Positions 42,502-52,871 are shown, numbered from the stretch's first letter. The stretch is DNA of 64,000 bases from a bacterium (GCA_021777135.1 JAJYDX010000001.1:496001-560000); one strand, 5' to 3'. A program made the numbers and translations. The notes: a model not told the origin generated them from the letters alone.

Positions 42502-43521
42502 TTAGTCTATTTTTTTATTAGTTTCTATTTTTCTAAAATTTAACCACATATCGAAAATGCCTGTCATTACAACAAATATAATTAGTGGATTGCTAAAAAT
42601 AAAAATTATTAAGTACCCCAGTATTTTTAAAAATATATTTATATTTAATTTGTTAAAAAAAAATGAAATTATAGTTAAACCTTGAACTAAATAAACAGAA
42701 GAAGACAATAAAATTATATTATAGCCTATATATTTAAATATGCCAACCGAAAAAATCGAAATTATTATTCCTAATATAAGGAATAATAAAAAATAGTCTG
42801 AAGACTTCCAATATAAAAGATTTTCTTTTATATTATTAAAAAAATAATTATTTTTTTTTGAAATTTTCTTTAAAAATATAAAACTTATCCATATGCTCAT
42901 CCATGAAAAAATTATAAGTATTGCCGGTAAAAGTAAAAATATAATTTTTAGCGCTTTAAAAATTAGAATACGCATTTTTACCGTCGTAAAATAGTCCATT
43001 CCCATTTTATTGTAGACATTAATAAGCTTTCCGGTCATATCATTTGTTAAATACTTTAAAGACGGCAGGATATTTATTTTTCCCGCTGATAAGTAAACAG
43101 CCGCAGTAAAAAAAACTATCGCAAATATGACCGATACCGGAATATAAATAGATTTTGTTAATCCAGACCCTTTTGAAATTAAATAGGAAAATACATACGG
43201 TATAAAGATAAACACCAAAATTTGAATTATTATAACCGATATAAAAAAACTTCCGAAAGCAGCGTGATTAAAAAAACCGCTAAAGTTAACCGTATTTACT
43301 CCGTTTATTAAAAAAAGGGCTGCAATAACAACGGAAAGCAATATGGGTATAACCGAAGCGGATCCGATAACAGAAAATAAAATTATTAAAGTAATGTCGT
43401 AATAAATGTAAAAAAAAGGGTTAATAAATGAGTATATTCCTTCGTATATTGAATTTATAATAAATAAAAACAATAAAAACGTAAAAAACAAACTCAAAAA
43501 AACCGTTTTTATTCTGTACAT
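42502..43521 (-). CDS. DUF2232-type integral membrane protein
   Basis: A 339-aa protein with about eight hydrophobic helices. Its position between rpsR and rplI is typical of DUF2232 (YybS-like) membrane proteins. Its start touches the rpsR stop by one base, implying translational coupling. Function is unknown. The family call rests mostly on context and topology. Confidence 0.75.
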   Translation of the reverse strand: MYRIKTVFLSLFFTFLLFLFIINSIYEGIYSFINPFFYIYYDITLIILFSVIGSASVIPILLSVVIAALFLINGVNTVNFSGFFNHAAFGSFFISVIIIQILVFIFIPYVFSYLISKGSGLTKSIYIPVSVIFAIVFFTAAVYLSAGKINILPSLKYLTNDMTGKLINVYNKMGMDYFTTVKMRILIFKALKIIFLLLPAILIIFSWMSIWISFIFLKKISKKNNYFFNNIKENLLYWKSSDYFLLFLILGIIISIFSVGIFKYIGYNIILLSSSVYLVQGLTIISFFFNKLNINIFLKILGYLIIFIFSNPLIIFVVMTGIFDMWLNFRKIETNKKID

Positions 43522-43799
43522 TAAATATTAACGGAAGTATAAGGCATTATAGAAACTATCCTTGAAATTTTAACCGCTTTAGACACTCTTCTTTGGTGAT
43601 AAGCGCAGTTTCCTGTAATCCTTCTCGGCATTATTTTACCTCTTTCGGAAACAAAGTTTCTCATAAGCCTCGAATCTTTATAATCTATTTTTAAGTTTTC
43701 GTCGGCACAGAACCTACATACTTTCTTTCTGGTATATGTCCGGCGTATAAAGCCGGTTCCTCCGGGCTTAGCGGTTTTCTTATGTTGATAGTTATTCAT
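43521..43799 (-). CDS. rpsR: 30S ribosomal protein S18
   Basis: A 92-aa S18 with the conserved [19 protein letters not shown] and [13 protein letters not shown] core. Cys residues in CRFC plus the NCAYH segment suggest the zinc-binding (C+) form. Its start overlaps the rpsF end by 8 bp. S18 forms a complex with S6. Confidence 0.97.
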   Translation of the reverse strand: MNNYQHKKTAKPGGTGFIRRTYTRKKVCRFCADENLKIDYKDSRLMRNFVSERGKIMPRRITGNCAYHQRRVSKAVKISRIVSIMPYTSVNI

Positions 43800-44166
43800 T
43801 AACTGCCTCCTCCTTATTTTCCTTTTTTGGCTCTATGTCTTTTGTAAATAATAAAGTTTGAAACCTAATGCAGTCGTCAGAAATCCTTAGGTTTCTTTCA
43901 AGTTCCTGTATAAAAGAACCTTTTGCTGAAAAATGTACTAATATAAATTTTCCCCTGTTTAATTTTTTAATATCGTAGGAAAGTTTTCTAGCACCCCAGT
44001 CTTCAAAGTCTAAAAAATCTGCACCATTTTTAGACATGATATCTTTTATTTTATCGAGAAATTGATTAAGCCTATTTTCCTCAATATCGGGATTAAGGAT
44101 AATCAAAGTTTCGTATTTTTTTGGGAATTGATGTTCAATTTTTTTTAAAAAATTTTTCTTAACCAA
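43792..44166 (-). CDS. rpsF: 30S ribosomal protein S6
   Basis: A 124-aa S6 with the family core [25 protein letters not shown] and [14 protein letters not shown]. The start is TTG, supported by AAGGAGGG upstream on the minus strand. A Lys/Glu-rich tail follows the folded domain. It leads the ribosomal cluster. No ssb gene lies between it and rpsR. Confidence 0.95.
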   Translation of the reverse strand: MVKKNFLKKIEHQFPKKYETLIILNPDIEENRLNQFLDKIKDIMSKNGADFLDFEDWGARKLSYDIKKLNRGKFILVHFSAKGSFIQELERNLRISDDCIRFQTLLFTKDIEPKKENKEEAVNE

Positions 44167-44248
44167 TTACAAAGCCCTCCTTAAAAGTATGCTTATTCTT
44201 AATATATGAAATTTATATTATAATATTTGAAAAATAAATTTGCAATAA

Positions 44249-45676
44249 TTAATTTTTGTTTTCTAAAAGTAAAGAGTTAATATATGTTTCTGGTGTCGAA
44301 ATAGATCTCATTGATTTTTTAAGCTTAAACATATGGTTTAACGGCATTTTTCCAGAAAGCATATATCCTATTATAAACAGAATATCGTTTGCTCTCAAGT
44401 TAAGGGTCTTATATGACGTTTTGTAAAGATTAGAAAATTCTTTAAAAAAATCGTTCTTTGACAAAAATGTTTCTAAAACGGGATGAAATAAATCGTAATA
44501 AGAATAATTCTTGACCGTTAATTTATCTTTCAGTTCATTATAAAGTTTAGTTCCCGGAAGAGGAGTTAAAACAGAAAAAACCGGAACGCTTATCTTGAGC
44601 CTTTTTACAAAATCTATTAATTTTTTAAAATCTAATTTTGTAAAATCTGGTGATACTATAAATGATGCCGTAACGGCAATATTATTTTTTTTGGCTATGT
44701 AGTATGCTTTTTCGTTGTTAATAGACGAGTTGCTTTTATTTATGCTGCTTAGTTTTTCGTCGTCTATACTTTCGAACCCTATAAAAATATTCGATAATCC
44801 GAGCTCTTTCCATTGGGAAATAAGTTCAGGATGCTTTACTATAGTGTCGCTTCTTGCTTGTATAGTGTATAATTTGTAAATTCTTTCTTTCTTTAGGAGT
44901 TCTCCTATTTTTTTTGCCCTTTTTACATCGCTAAAAAAATTATCGTCGGTAACAAGGACATAATCTTCTTTGATTTCTTTGAGTTCTGCTACCACCCTCT
45001 CCGGAGTTTTAGATCTGTAAGATCCTCCATAAAAATTCCATACGCTGCAAAAATCGCATTTAAACGGGCAGCCTCTGGCAGTTTCAAGACAAGCTAGAGA
45101 AGTTCTTATTCCTAAATAATACTTTTTTCTAAATTCTTCGGTAAGATGCCGCGCGAAAAATGGAAGGTCGTTTATATTTTTAAGTAAAACCCTGGGCTGA
45201 TTTTTTATCTGAATTCCGTTATCGTTGTATATAATACCTTTTACGTTTGAAAGCGGCGAATTTGAAGAAAATGCTCCGATAAGTTCTCTTACTGTATATT
45301 CGCCCTCGCCTACAACTATTGCGTCGATCTCTTTAATGTTAAAATCTAAAGGGTATACTGAAACATGATGTCCGCCGATAAAAACATAGCGAACGCCAAA
45401 TTCATTCTTAGCTTTTTTTGCGAGTTCGATGGTTCTGTAAACATCAGGCGTAAAAGAACATGAAAAGCCTATGACGTCCGGTTTAAATTCTTTTATCGCG
45501 TATTCTAAATATTTGTCCGGGTCGGAATCCACTGCTCTAAGGTCGGCTATTTTTACATCATGTTCATCCCTTAACAAGCTTCCGGCTATTGCTTCAAGAC
45601 CGGTAGGTTCTATTAAAGATACGTTATTGAGCCCTATTACGCTCGTATTATTTGGTTGAACCAGTAAAATTTTCAT
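44249..45676 (-). CDS. B12-binding-domain radical SAM protein
   Basis: A 475-aa protein with an N-terminal cobalamin-binding Rossmann domain (about residues 1-140, with VIGFSCSFTPDV and YVFIGGHHVSVYP). A radical SAM barrel carrying the [4Fe-4S] motif CPFKCDFC (about residue 200) follows. Such class B enzymes often methylate unreactive carbons. The substrate is not identifiable from sequence or neighbours. It is a single gene on its strand. Confidence 0.88.
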   Translation of the reverse strand: MKILLVQPNNTSVIGLNNVSLIEPTGLEAIAGSLLRDEHDVKIADLRAVDSDPDKYLEYAIKEFKPDVIGFSCSFTPDVYRTIELAKKAKNEFGVRYVFIGGHHVSVYPLDFNIKEIDAIVVGEGEYTVRELIGAFSSNSPLSNVKGIIYNDNGIQIKNQPRVLLKNINDLPFFARHLTEEFRKKYYLGIRTSLACLETARGCPFKCDFCSVWNFYGGSYRSKTPERVVAELKEIKEDYVLVTDDNFFSDVKRAKKIGELLKKERIYKLYTIQARSDTIVKHPELISQWKELGLSNIFIGFESIDDEKLSSINKSNSSINNEKAYYIAKKNNIAVTASFIVSPDFTKLDFKKLIDFVKRLKISVPVFSVLTPLPGTKLYNELKDKLTVKNYSYYDLFHPVLETFLSKNDFFKEFSNLYKTSYKTLNLRANDILFIIGYMLSGKMPLNHMFKLKKSMRSISTPETYINSLLLENKN

Positions 45677-45836
45677 GGTTATTTTACGTACGGTGAAGCT
45701 AAGTTTTATTTAAGCAAAATATTTGTTATATATTTATATTAAGGAAACTTGACTAAGTATATCACAATAAATATCAATAACAAACATTTTTATTGTTAAA
45801 TTTAAGCTGAAATAATATATTTATATATCGAAATGC

Positions 45837-46514
45837 CTAAAGTGTAAATTTATTAGTATCTCCGAGAAGTTCTTCTATATTTTTTTCTTCAGGCTGTTCG
45901 TTTTTTTCGTCTTTGCTCCCGTTTTTTAAAAAATCGGCTAAATCGTAATTTGCGTTAGTCTGATTTTCTTCCTCCATGTTTTTTGAAACAGGTTGTTCCG
46001 TTTTATTGTTTGTATAGCTTGATATGTCTATTTTAATGTGTTCGGATGGAAAAGAAATTTCCATATTTTTATCAGCCTCCCTGTTTATTAAGTCTGTATT
46101 CGTCATAAGGAGGTTTTTTATTGAATTTATCATAACTATTCTTTTATTTAATAAGCTGTCTATATCCTTCGTTATTTCTAAATATTTTTTGTTAGCGTCT
46201 TTAATAATGTTTTCGGCTTCGTTAATAGCACCTCTTTTGATGGCTTCCGCTTCCATTATAGCGGCTTTTTTTATATCGTTGGAAACTGATTGCACCATAA
46301 GTATAGCTTCGCTTATAGATTTATCTTTTTCTTTGTAATCTGATATCTCTTGATTTTTTTTGACGAGTTCTTCTTTAAGCCCGTAATATTCTCCATAAAG
46401 TTTTTCCATGTCTTTGGATACTATTTCAAGAAAGTTATCTACTTCGCTTACGTCATATCCTTTTATTTTTTTTGAAAATTTTTGAGACCTTATTTCTAAA
46501 GGAGATAGTTCCAT
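45837..46514 (-). CDS. DivIVA-domain protein
   Basis: A 225-aa protein starting MELSPLEIRSQKFSKKIKG, then DVSEVDNFLEIV, the DivIVA N-terminal lipid-binding motif. A coiled coil (about residues 30-145) and an acidic, Asn-rich tail follow. Such proteins mark curved membrane and organise cell poles or division. It lies 14 bp downstream of the yggT-like gene, a common pairing. Confidence 0.88.
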   Translation of the reverse strand: MELSPLEIRSQKFSKKIKGYDVSEVDNFLEIVSKDMEKLYGEYYGLKEELVKKNQEISDYKEKDKSISEAILMVQSVSNDIKKAAIMEAEAIKRGAINEAENIIKDANKKYLEITKDIDSLLNKRIVMINSIKNLLMTNTDLINREADKNMEISFPSEHIKIDISSYTNNKTEQPVSKNMEEENQTNANYDLADFLKNGSKDEKNEQPEEKNIEELLGDTNKFTL

Positions 46515-46528
46515 AATTTTACCCCGTT

Positions 46529-46840
46529 TTATGAAATCATGAAAGGCACAATGTAATTAAATTCAATAAATTTTAATAATATTATAATTATCCAGATTGC
46601 TATAATAACTATTATGGGTGACAAATCAAATGCAAGCGCATTTCCAAGAGGTAATATAATCCTTACTTTGTTCAAAACCGGTTCGGTAATATCGTTTATA
46701 AAGCGGACAATAGGATTATAAGGGTCCGGGCTTACCCATGACAGAAGGGCTTTTATAATAATTATCCACATATATACATTTAAGATAGTATATAAAATAT
46801 CAAAGAAATATTGGATAAAGTTAATAAATAAAAGATTCAT
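46529..46840 (-). CDS. yggT: YggT-family membrane protein
   Basis: A 103-aa protein with two hydrophobic hairpins separated by the family motif WVSPDPYNPIVRFINDITEPVLN. YggT proteins are implicated in cell-shape, division-linked or osmotic functions. It is probably cotranscribed with the DivIVA gene. Confidence 0.9.
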   Translation of the reverse strand: MNLLFINFIQYFFDILYTILNVYMWIIIIKALLSWVSPDPYNPIVRFINDITEPVLNKVRIILPLGNALAFDLSPIIVIIAIWIIIILLKFIEFNYIVPFMIS

Positions 46841-46902
46841 CGTTAGTTTTTTAAAAATATATTATATAATATAACATAATTATCAATTAATATTCAATAA
46901 TT

Positions 46903-48657
46903 ATGACAAACAGCGAAATTGCCGAAATTTTTCAACAAATAGCGGAAATACTTGAAATAAAAGGAGAAAATCCATTTAAAATAAGGGCTTATTTAAATGC
47001 TGCCGCCGCTATAAGCGGGCTCGGAGAAAAATTATCAGATATGGTTTCAGACGGAGACCATACAAATATTCCGGGTATAGGCAAAGACCTTTACCTAAAA
47101 ATAAAAGAACTTGAGAATACGGGTAAGCTTGATTATTACGATGAATTAGTTAAATCAGTTCCAAAAGGACTGCTTGAACTTTTAAAACTGCGGGGATTAG
47201 GTCCAAAAAAAGCAAATCTTTTATATAAAGATTTTAATATAAAAGGGATAGAAGAACTGGAATACGCGATTAAATTTAATAAGCTCAACGGAATAAGGGG
47301 GTTAGGACAAAAAACGCTTGAAAATTTAAAAAAATCAATAGAAGATTATAAAGTTTTCAAACAAAGATTTTTATATATAGATGCTTTCAATCAGGCGTTT
47401 CTTCTAGAGGCGTATCTAAAAAATACTGCTCAAAAACTTGCAGACGAAATTAGGACTGCAGGCTCTTTAAGAAGAAAAATGGAAACCGTAGGGGATATCG
47501 ATATTTTAGCTTCGGTTTTAACTGGCAAGGAAGACAAATTTTTAGAAAGGTTTTTAAGTTATCCTGAAATTTTAAGAGTAGAATCTTCTGGTGCAACTAA
47601 AATAAGCGTTGTTCTAAAGAGCGGCATACATGTCGATTTAAGAATAGTCTCGCAAGAGGATTTTGTTTACGCCCTTCATCATTTTACTGGTTCTAAACTG
47701 CACAACGAAGAACTTAGGTCCAGAGAAAAAAAACGCGGTTACAAGATTAACGAATATGGAATTTTTATAAGCGACGATAATAAAATAACCGTTAATAACG
47801 AAACCGAGTTTTACGGCGTATTCGGGATGCAGTATATTCCGCCAGAATTAAGAGAAGGAACCGGCGAAATAGATGAGGCGTTAAGCGGCAAAATTCCTGT
47901 ATTAGTGGAAGAAAGTGATTTAAAGGGTGTATTTCATATTCACACTTCATATACTGACGGAAAAGAAAGCATTGAAGAAATGATAGAATCCTGTATAAAG
48001 CAGGGGTATAAATATGCTGGAATTTCCGACCATTCTGTTTCGGCGCACTACGCAAAAGGGCTTTCCGCTTCGGAACTTGAGTCGCAGATGGAATATATAG
48101 ATAGGCTTAACAAAACATATGATGGCAAAATTAAAATTTTTAAGGGCGTAGAATCAGATATACTTCCAGATGGCAGTTTGGATTACGATGAAAAAATACT
48201 TGCCAAGCTTGATTTTGTGATAGCATCCGTTCACTCTAGGTTTAACATGACCGAAAATCTTATGACCGAAAGGATTATTAGTGCCATTAAAAATCCATAT
48301 ACTACTATGATAGGGCATCTTACCGGAAGACTTCTTTTAGAAAGAAAAGGTTACGGCGTCGACGTTTCTAAAATTCTGGATTTTGCTTCTAAATATAAAA
48401 CCATTATAGAACTCAATGCTAATCCTAAAAGGCTAGATATAGATTGGAGGCACATTAAAGAAGCGATTTCTAAGAATGTTATGCTTTCCATAAATCCGGA
48501 TGCACATAATTCATCCTCTATATATTTTGTTAATTACGGCGTTAACATAGCAAGAAAAGGATGGGCTAAAAAATCTGATATTTTAAACACGAAAGACGTT
48601 TTGGAAGTATCCGATATTTTAGCAAAAATAAGAGATTATAAAAAGAAATTGTTATAA
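46903..48657 (+). CDS. polX: DNA polymerase X with PHP domain
   Basis: A 584-aa bacterial PolX. Helix-hairpin-helix motifs (IPGIGKDLYLKI and LRGLGPKKANLL) come first. The polymerase X palm with catalytic Asp residues in GDIDILA and HVDLRIV follows, then a C-terminal PHP phosphoesterase domain (about residues 335-575, GVFHIHTSYTDGKES). It fills short gaps in base-excision repair and can trim 3' ends. It is followed 22 bp later by thiD. Confidence 0.95.
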   Translation: MTNSEIAEIFQQIAEILEIKGENPFKIRAYLNAAAAISGLGEKLSDMVSDGDHTNIPGIGKDLYLKIKELENTGKLDYYDELVKSVPKGLLELLKLRGLGPKKANLLYKDFNIKGIEELEYAIKFNKLNGIRGLGQKTLENLKKSIEDYKVFKQRFLYIDAFNQAFLLEAYLKNTAQKLADEIRTAGSLRRKMETVGDIDILASVLTGKEDKFLERFLSYPEILRVESSGATKISVVLKSGIHVDLRIVSQEDFVYALHHFTGSKLHNEELRSREKKRGYKINEYGIFISDDNKITVNNETEFYGVFGMQYIPPELREGTGEIDEALSGKIPVLVEESDLKGVFHIHTSYTDGKESIEEMIESCIKQGYKYAGISDHSVSAHYAKGLSASELESQMEYIDRLNKTYDGKIKIFKGVESDILPDGSLDYDEKILAKLDFVIASVHSRFNMTENLMTERIISAIKNPYTTMIGHLTGRLLLERKGYGVDVSKILDFASKYKTIIELNANPKRLDIDWRHIKEAISKNVMLSINPDAHNSSSIYFVNYGVNIARKGWAKKSDILNTKDVLEVSDILAKIRDYKKKLL

Positions 48658-48679
48658 TAATAAAAAAAATAAGGATTAT

Positions 48680-49495
48680 ATGACGTTAAAAGTATTATCA
48701 GTTGCCGGTTTCGATGGTTCTGGGGGAGCTGGAATAACTTCCGATGTTAAAATATTTTCTAAAATAAAACATATCGGATTATCTGCTATTACGGTAATGA
48801 CTGCTCAAAATCCTGACATGGTTTATAAAATAGAACCAGTTTCAGAAGATTTTTTTTCAGCACAGTTGAAAGCCGTATTCGATTATTTTTTGATAGACGC
48901 CGTAAAAATTGGCTTGGTATTTGACGGAGTTCAGAGTTCCATATTATGCGGGTTTCTTAAAAAATACAAGCCAAGGACAGTGGTTTTAGATCCCGTTTAT
49001 ATTTCCACTTCTGAAAAGATGTTGACGGCTAAATCTGGATATCCTGATTTTTTATTTCCTTTATTTAAGCATACTACCGTTATTACTCCAAATATAAAAG
49101 AAGCTGAACTTATAGCCGGTATTAATATTAACTGCTTAAATGAAATGGAAGATGCCGCAAAAATAATTAAAAAAAGGTTCCCTGAAATTAAAAACATAAT
49201 AATTAAAGGCTCACATATTTTTGAAAAAAATAATGAAGCCGCAATAAAAAATATAGTTCTTAATTCAAAAGGTGAATTTTCTGTATTTAAAAGCAAAATA
49301 TTACATTCCGGCAAACAAATTCACGGAACCGGCTGTGCTTTTTCGGCTTGTATAGTTTCGTATCTCGCCGCGGGGTTTTCTATAGAAGACGCAGTAGGGA
49401 AAACTGAAAAATTTGTATCTAGAATTATAAGGGATTTTAAAAAAATACCTGATAATACATCTGAAAAGAATATATATATTACCGGAAATATTTAG
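48680..49495 (+). CDS. thiD: Hydroxymethylpyrimidine (phosphate) kinase
   Basis: A 271-aa ribokinase-fold protein starting LSVAGFDGSGGAGITSDVK, with VMTAQNPDMV, VLDPVYISTS, TPNIKEAELIAG and the catalytic HGTGCAFSA motif. It phosphorylates HMP-P in thiamine synthesis, after the ThiC product encoded at 33641. It is separated from thiE and thiC, so the pathway is scattered. Confidence 0.93.
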   Translation: MTLKVLSVAGFDGSGGAGITSDVKIFSKIKHIGLSAITVMTAQNPDMVYKIEPVSEDFFSAQLKAVFDYFLIDAVKIGLVFDGVQSSILCGFLKKYKPRTVVLDPVYISTSEKMLTAKSGYPDFLFPLFKHTTVITPNIKEAELIAGININCLNEMEDAAKIIKKRFPEIKNIIIKGSHIFEKNNEAAIKNIVLNSKGEFSVFKSKILHSGKQIHGTGCAFSACIVSYLAAGFSIEDAVGKTEKFVSRIIRDFKKIPDNTSEKNIYITGNI

Positions 49496-49507
49496 ATTAA
49501 ACCTTAT

Positions 49508-50155
49508 TTATCTAAGAGATCCTTGCAGGATTGTATTTAAAAAAGGAAAAGGTTTGTATCCGGTAACTTTTTTATAAAGAATAATCCCGCGATATATAAA
49601 CAGCGTAGGAGTTCCGCTTACTTTTGCTTCCATACCGGACGACATATTGCTTTTTATAAGTTTTTTAGCTAATCCGCTTTTCACGCACGATTCTTCTTTT
49701 TCAAGATTTATCATTCTTTTTGCGCGGGTTTTAAGAAAATAATATAAATCGCCAATAGTGCTCCAATCTTTTTGATATTTGTAAAGCAGGCTTCTTACAG
49801 GCAAATATTTACCTTGATATGCGGCGCAATCAGCATATTCAGCGCCCTTAAAAGCGTATTTATGTATCAGCGTAAGCGGAAAATCCCTAAATTGTATAAA
49901 AATTTTCCCTGTTCTGACATAATTTTTTATAATGAGCGGCAGGTCGTTTTCTTCAAATTTTCTACACCAGTAGCATTGAAAATCAGTATATATTATAATC
50001 GTAACTGCGGCGTCGGGATTTCCTGTTTGTCTGTAATGATTTACGGTCTGCGCAAAACTGGCGTAAGAAACTGCTTCTGCTTTATGAGTTGTGAAAACCC
50101 CGGCTATAATTAAAGCTAATAAAAAAAACCAAACAAACAATTTTAACTGTTTCAT
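49508..50155 (-). CDS. Periplasmic DsbA-like thioredoxin-fold protein
   Basis: A 215-aa protein with a signal peptide (about residues 1-28) and a thioredoxin-like fold of the DsbA/DsbG-like type. The active site is CYWC in TDFQCYWCRKFEE, and a cis-proline loop lies in SGTPTLFI. It should form or isomerise disulfides in exported proteins. It is convergent with thiD. Confidence 0.88.
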   Translation of the reverse strand: MKQLKLFVWFFLLALIIAGVFTTHKAEAVSYASFAQTVNHYRQTGNPDAAVTIIIYTDFQCYWCRKFEENDLPLIIKNYVRTGKIFIQFRDFPLTLIHKYAFKGAEYADCAAYQGKYLPVRSLLYKYQKDWSTIGDLYYFLKTRAKRMINLEKEESCVKSGLAKKLIKSNMSSGMEAKVSGTPTLFIYRGIILYKKVTGYKPFPFLNTILQGSLR

Positions 50156-50295
50156 ATTACAATATTATCATATAGGTTTATAAAGTCAAGGCGAAAACGG
50201 GGCAATAAAAGCAAATAAAAAGTCCAAAAGCTTTACTATTAGCTTTACATTAAAAAATATCTATATGCTTAATAATTCCTATAGCGTAGTATATT

Positions 50296-50484
50296 TTACC
50301 CTTCGAAATGGCTAAAATGAGTTTTGTCTGCTCCGCATATAGGGCATACCCAGTCATCAGGTATTTTTTCGAAAGTCGTTCCGGCTTCTATGCCTCCTAT
50401 GGAATCACCAATTTCCGGATCGTAAATATACCCGCAAACATCGCATTGATATTTCGGTAATGCAAGTTCTTCAGCCGCAGTCAT
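50296..50484 (-). CDS. Rubredoxin
   Basis: A 62-aa rubredoxin with [14 protein letters not shown] and [11 protein letters not shown]. The four cysteines bind one iron and it transfers single electrons in anaerobic metabolism and oxygen defence. AAGGAG lies upstream. It forms a tandem pair with a second rubredoxin 30 bp upstream on the same strand. Confidence 0.96.
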   Translation of the reverse strand: MTAAEELALPKYQCDVCGYIYDPEIGDSIGGIEAGTTFEKIPDDWVCPICGADKTHFSHFEG

Positions 50485-50514
50485 TAATTATCTCCTTAGC
50501 TTACAATGTTTTGT

Positions 50515-50712
50515 TTAGATTTTTTTAAAATGAGTCTTATCTACTTTGCAAATAGGACACATCCAGTCGTCCGGTATATCTTCAAAAGGAGTTCCTGGCA
50601 ATATGCCGCTTTCAGGATCGCCTTTTTCTGGATCATAAATATATGGACATGCTTCGCATAGAAATTTATCTTTGCCGATATTTGTTTCAGTATTTTTATT
50701 TTCGTCGTTCAA
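50515..50712 (-). CDS. Rubredoxin-like protein, variant cluster motif
   Basis: A 65-aa rubredoxin-like protein with [14 protein letters not shown] and [11 protein letters not shown]. The residue after the first CxxC is Pro, where rubredoxins normally have Gly, and Lys replaces Gly after the second CxxC. This may shift redox potential or partner choice. All four iron-binding cysteines are kept. A charged N-terminal extension of about 16 residues precedes the domain. Confidence 0.92.
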   Translation of the reverse strand: MNDENKNTETNIGKDKFLCEACPYIYDPEKGDPESGILPGTPFEDIPDDWMCPICKVDKTHFKKI

Positions 50713-50849
50713 GATTAATTTTATCTCCTTGTTGCATATATTATTTTAATTATATCAAATTTATTATTTTTTTAAAATCGTTTAATTGGTATAATTGAAC
50801 GAACGGATGAATTTTAAACTAAAAATAAATATTAACAATACGGATAGTT

Positions 50850-52871
50850 ATGGATATATTCAAAGAAAAACTTGTTTCATATATAAAAGCCGAAATTAAA
50901 GATAAAAAAAATATAGACATTTCAAATAAAGAATCCGAGAAGCTTATAAAAAATCCACCGGACGATTCTTTCGGCGATTATTCTATAGCATCTTATTATG
51001 CTGCAAAATATGGGTTCAAAGGAAAACCGGAACAAATAGCCGAAGAAATTTATAATATTTTAATATCTAATTTTGATAAGATAAACGATTCTTTTAATAA
51101 GATAGAAATAAAAGGGGCTTACGTTAATTTTTTTCTGAATAAAGTTAAATTTGCTTCGCATACCATAAGAAAAGCTGCTCTTTCCAAAGGCGAATATGGC
51201 AGGGGTGTTCAGGAAAAACCGCTAAAAGTTATAATAGATTTTTCATCGCCTAATATCGCAAAACCTTTTGGAGTGGGGCATTTACGTTCTACGGTTATCG
51301 GAATGAGCCTGTCTAAAATTTATGAATTTTGCGGTCATGATGTTACTAAAATAAATTATTTAGGAGATTTTGGAACACAGTTCGGTAAGCTCATAACCGC
51401 TTTTTGCCGTTATAACGATATAGATTTTACAGAATTTGAAAAAGACCCTGTAAAAATACTATACGGTCTTTACGTCAGGATTCACAAAGACGAACTTGCA
51501 GACGCAGCTATAGAAGAAGAAGCAAAGAACAGGTTTAAAACGCTCGAGGATTTTATATCAATAAACAAGCGAAAATTAGATGATTATTTAGGCAGTGTAA
51601 ATAATACAAAAATTGAAAACAACGAACATGTTTCAAGCAAAACAACCGGCGAAGTTTGTGCCTCGCAAGAAATAAAACTATCGGAAATAAATAAAAACTC
51701 TCTTTGTGGAACACAGGAAGGTCAGTATTATTTGTGGAAATTGTTTAGAAAACTTAGTATTGACGAATTCAAAAGGATTTATAAATCTATCGGCATAGAG
51801 TTCGACGCATATGAAGGCGAGGCATCCAGCGCGGAATTTTCAAACGATATCAAAGAAATTTTACTAGAAAGCGGAATAGCGGAAACCAGCGAGGGCGCCG
51901 CAATAATTCATATTAAAGGTATAAATACTCCTGCTTTAATTGCAAAGAGCGACGGAACGTCTCTCTATCTTTCAAGGGATATCGTTACCGCGGTTTCAAG
52001 AATGGCAAAATATAATTTCGATAAAATGATTTACGTCGTAGGTTCGGAACAGGCTCTTCATTTTAACCAGCTTTTAGGCATTTTCGGGATACTGAAAGAA
52101 AATATAAATAAAATAAAAGACAGTTCAAATTTTAAAAATTACGCTTCTCTTATAGACGGCAAGTTAGTTCACGTAAAGTTTGGAAGAATTATAGGTATGT
52201 CAACTAGAAAAGGCAATCTAGTATTTTTGGAGGATTATTTGGAAGAAGCGCGTCTTAAGGCTAAGGAAAAACTAGAGGAAAGGCTAAAAAATTTAGAAGA
52301 TTCATTTTTTGGCACTGGAAGCGTGACAAGTCTTAAACCAGAAAAAGAACTTACCGAAAGCGAAAAAGAACAGCTTTACTCCACGTCTTTAAATGTCGGC
52401 ATTGGAGCGGTTATATTTAACGATTTAAAAACAAGGCGGACTACCGACGTAAATTTTAATTGGGATAACGTTTTATCTTTTGAAGGGCAGACCGGTCCTT
52501 ATCTTCAATATACCGTTTCCAGGATAAACAGTCTTTTGTCTAAATTAGGCGAATTTGATCTAAATAACCTAAATAAATATTTTTCATTTTCTCAAGAAGA
52601 TGTTGATTTTAACGATATTTTTTTAATATCGAAGCATATTTCGTATTTTAACGATATGCTAAACGAAGCAATGGAACAGAATGAACCTTCCGTTTTAAGT
52701 ACTTACGCTTTAGAACTCGCCTCTCTTTTTAATAAGTATTATCAAAATTACAGGCTTATCGGTAAAGATTTTGAATATATAGAACCTCGTATTTTTATGC
52801 TGTCTGCCGTAAGGAGTTTATTAGCCGCGGTTTTAAATTTACTCTGTATTCCTGTTCTTGAAAGAATGTAG
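50850..52871 (+). CDS. argS: Arginyl-tRNA synthetase
   Basis: A 673-aa class I synthetase charging tRNA-Arg. An N-terminal additional domain precedes DFSSPNIAKPFGVGHLRST, the HIGH-like motif (residues 141-144 read GVGH, so the first His is Gly). GMSTRKGNLV takes the KMSKS position, and a DALR anticodon domain ends the protein. It is about 100 residues longer than usual, mostly from an insertion of charged residues near 240-280. No RBS is obvious. Confidence 0.94.
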   Translation: MDIFKEKLVSYIKAEIKDKKNIDISNKESEKLIKNPPDDSFGDYSIASYYAAKYGFKGKPEQIAEEIYNILISNFDKINDSFNKIEIKGAYVNFFLNKVKFASHTIRKAALSKGEYGRGVQEKPLKVIIDFSSPNIAKPFGVGHLRSTVIGMSLSKIYEFCGHDVTKINYLGDFGTQFGKLITAFCRYNDIDFTEFEKDPVKILYGLYVRIHKDELADAAIEEEAKNRFKTLEDFISINKRKLDDYLGSVNNTKIENNEHVSSKTTGEVCASQEIKLSEINKNSLCGTQEGQYYLWKLFRKLSIDEFKRIYKSIGIEFDAYEGEASSAEFSNDIKEILLESGIAETSEGAAIIHIKGINTPALIAKSDGTSLYLSRDIVTAVSRMAKYNFDKMIYVVGSEQALHFNQLLGIFGILKENINKIKDSSNFKNYASLIDGKLVHVKFGRIIGMSTRKGNLVFLEDYLEEARLKAKEKLEERLKNLEDSFFGTGSVTSLKPEKELTESEKEQLYSTSLNVGIGAVIFNDLKTRRTTDVNFNWDNVLSFEGQTGPYLQYTVSRINSLLSKLGEFDLNNLNKYFSFSQEDVDFNDIFLISKHISYFNDMLNEAMEQNEPSVLSTYALELASLFNKYYQNYRLIGKDFEYIEPRIFMLSAVRSLLAAVLNLLCIPVLERM

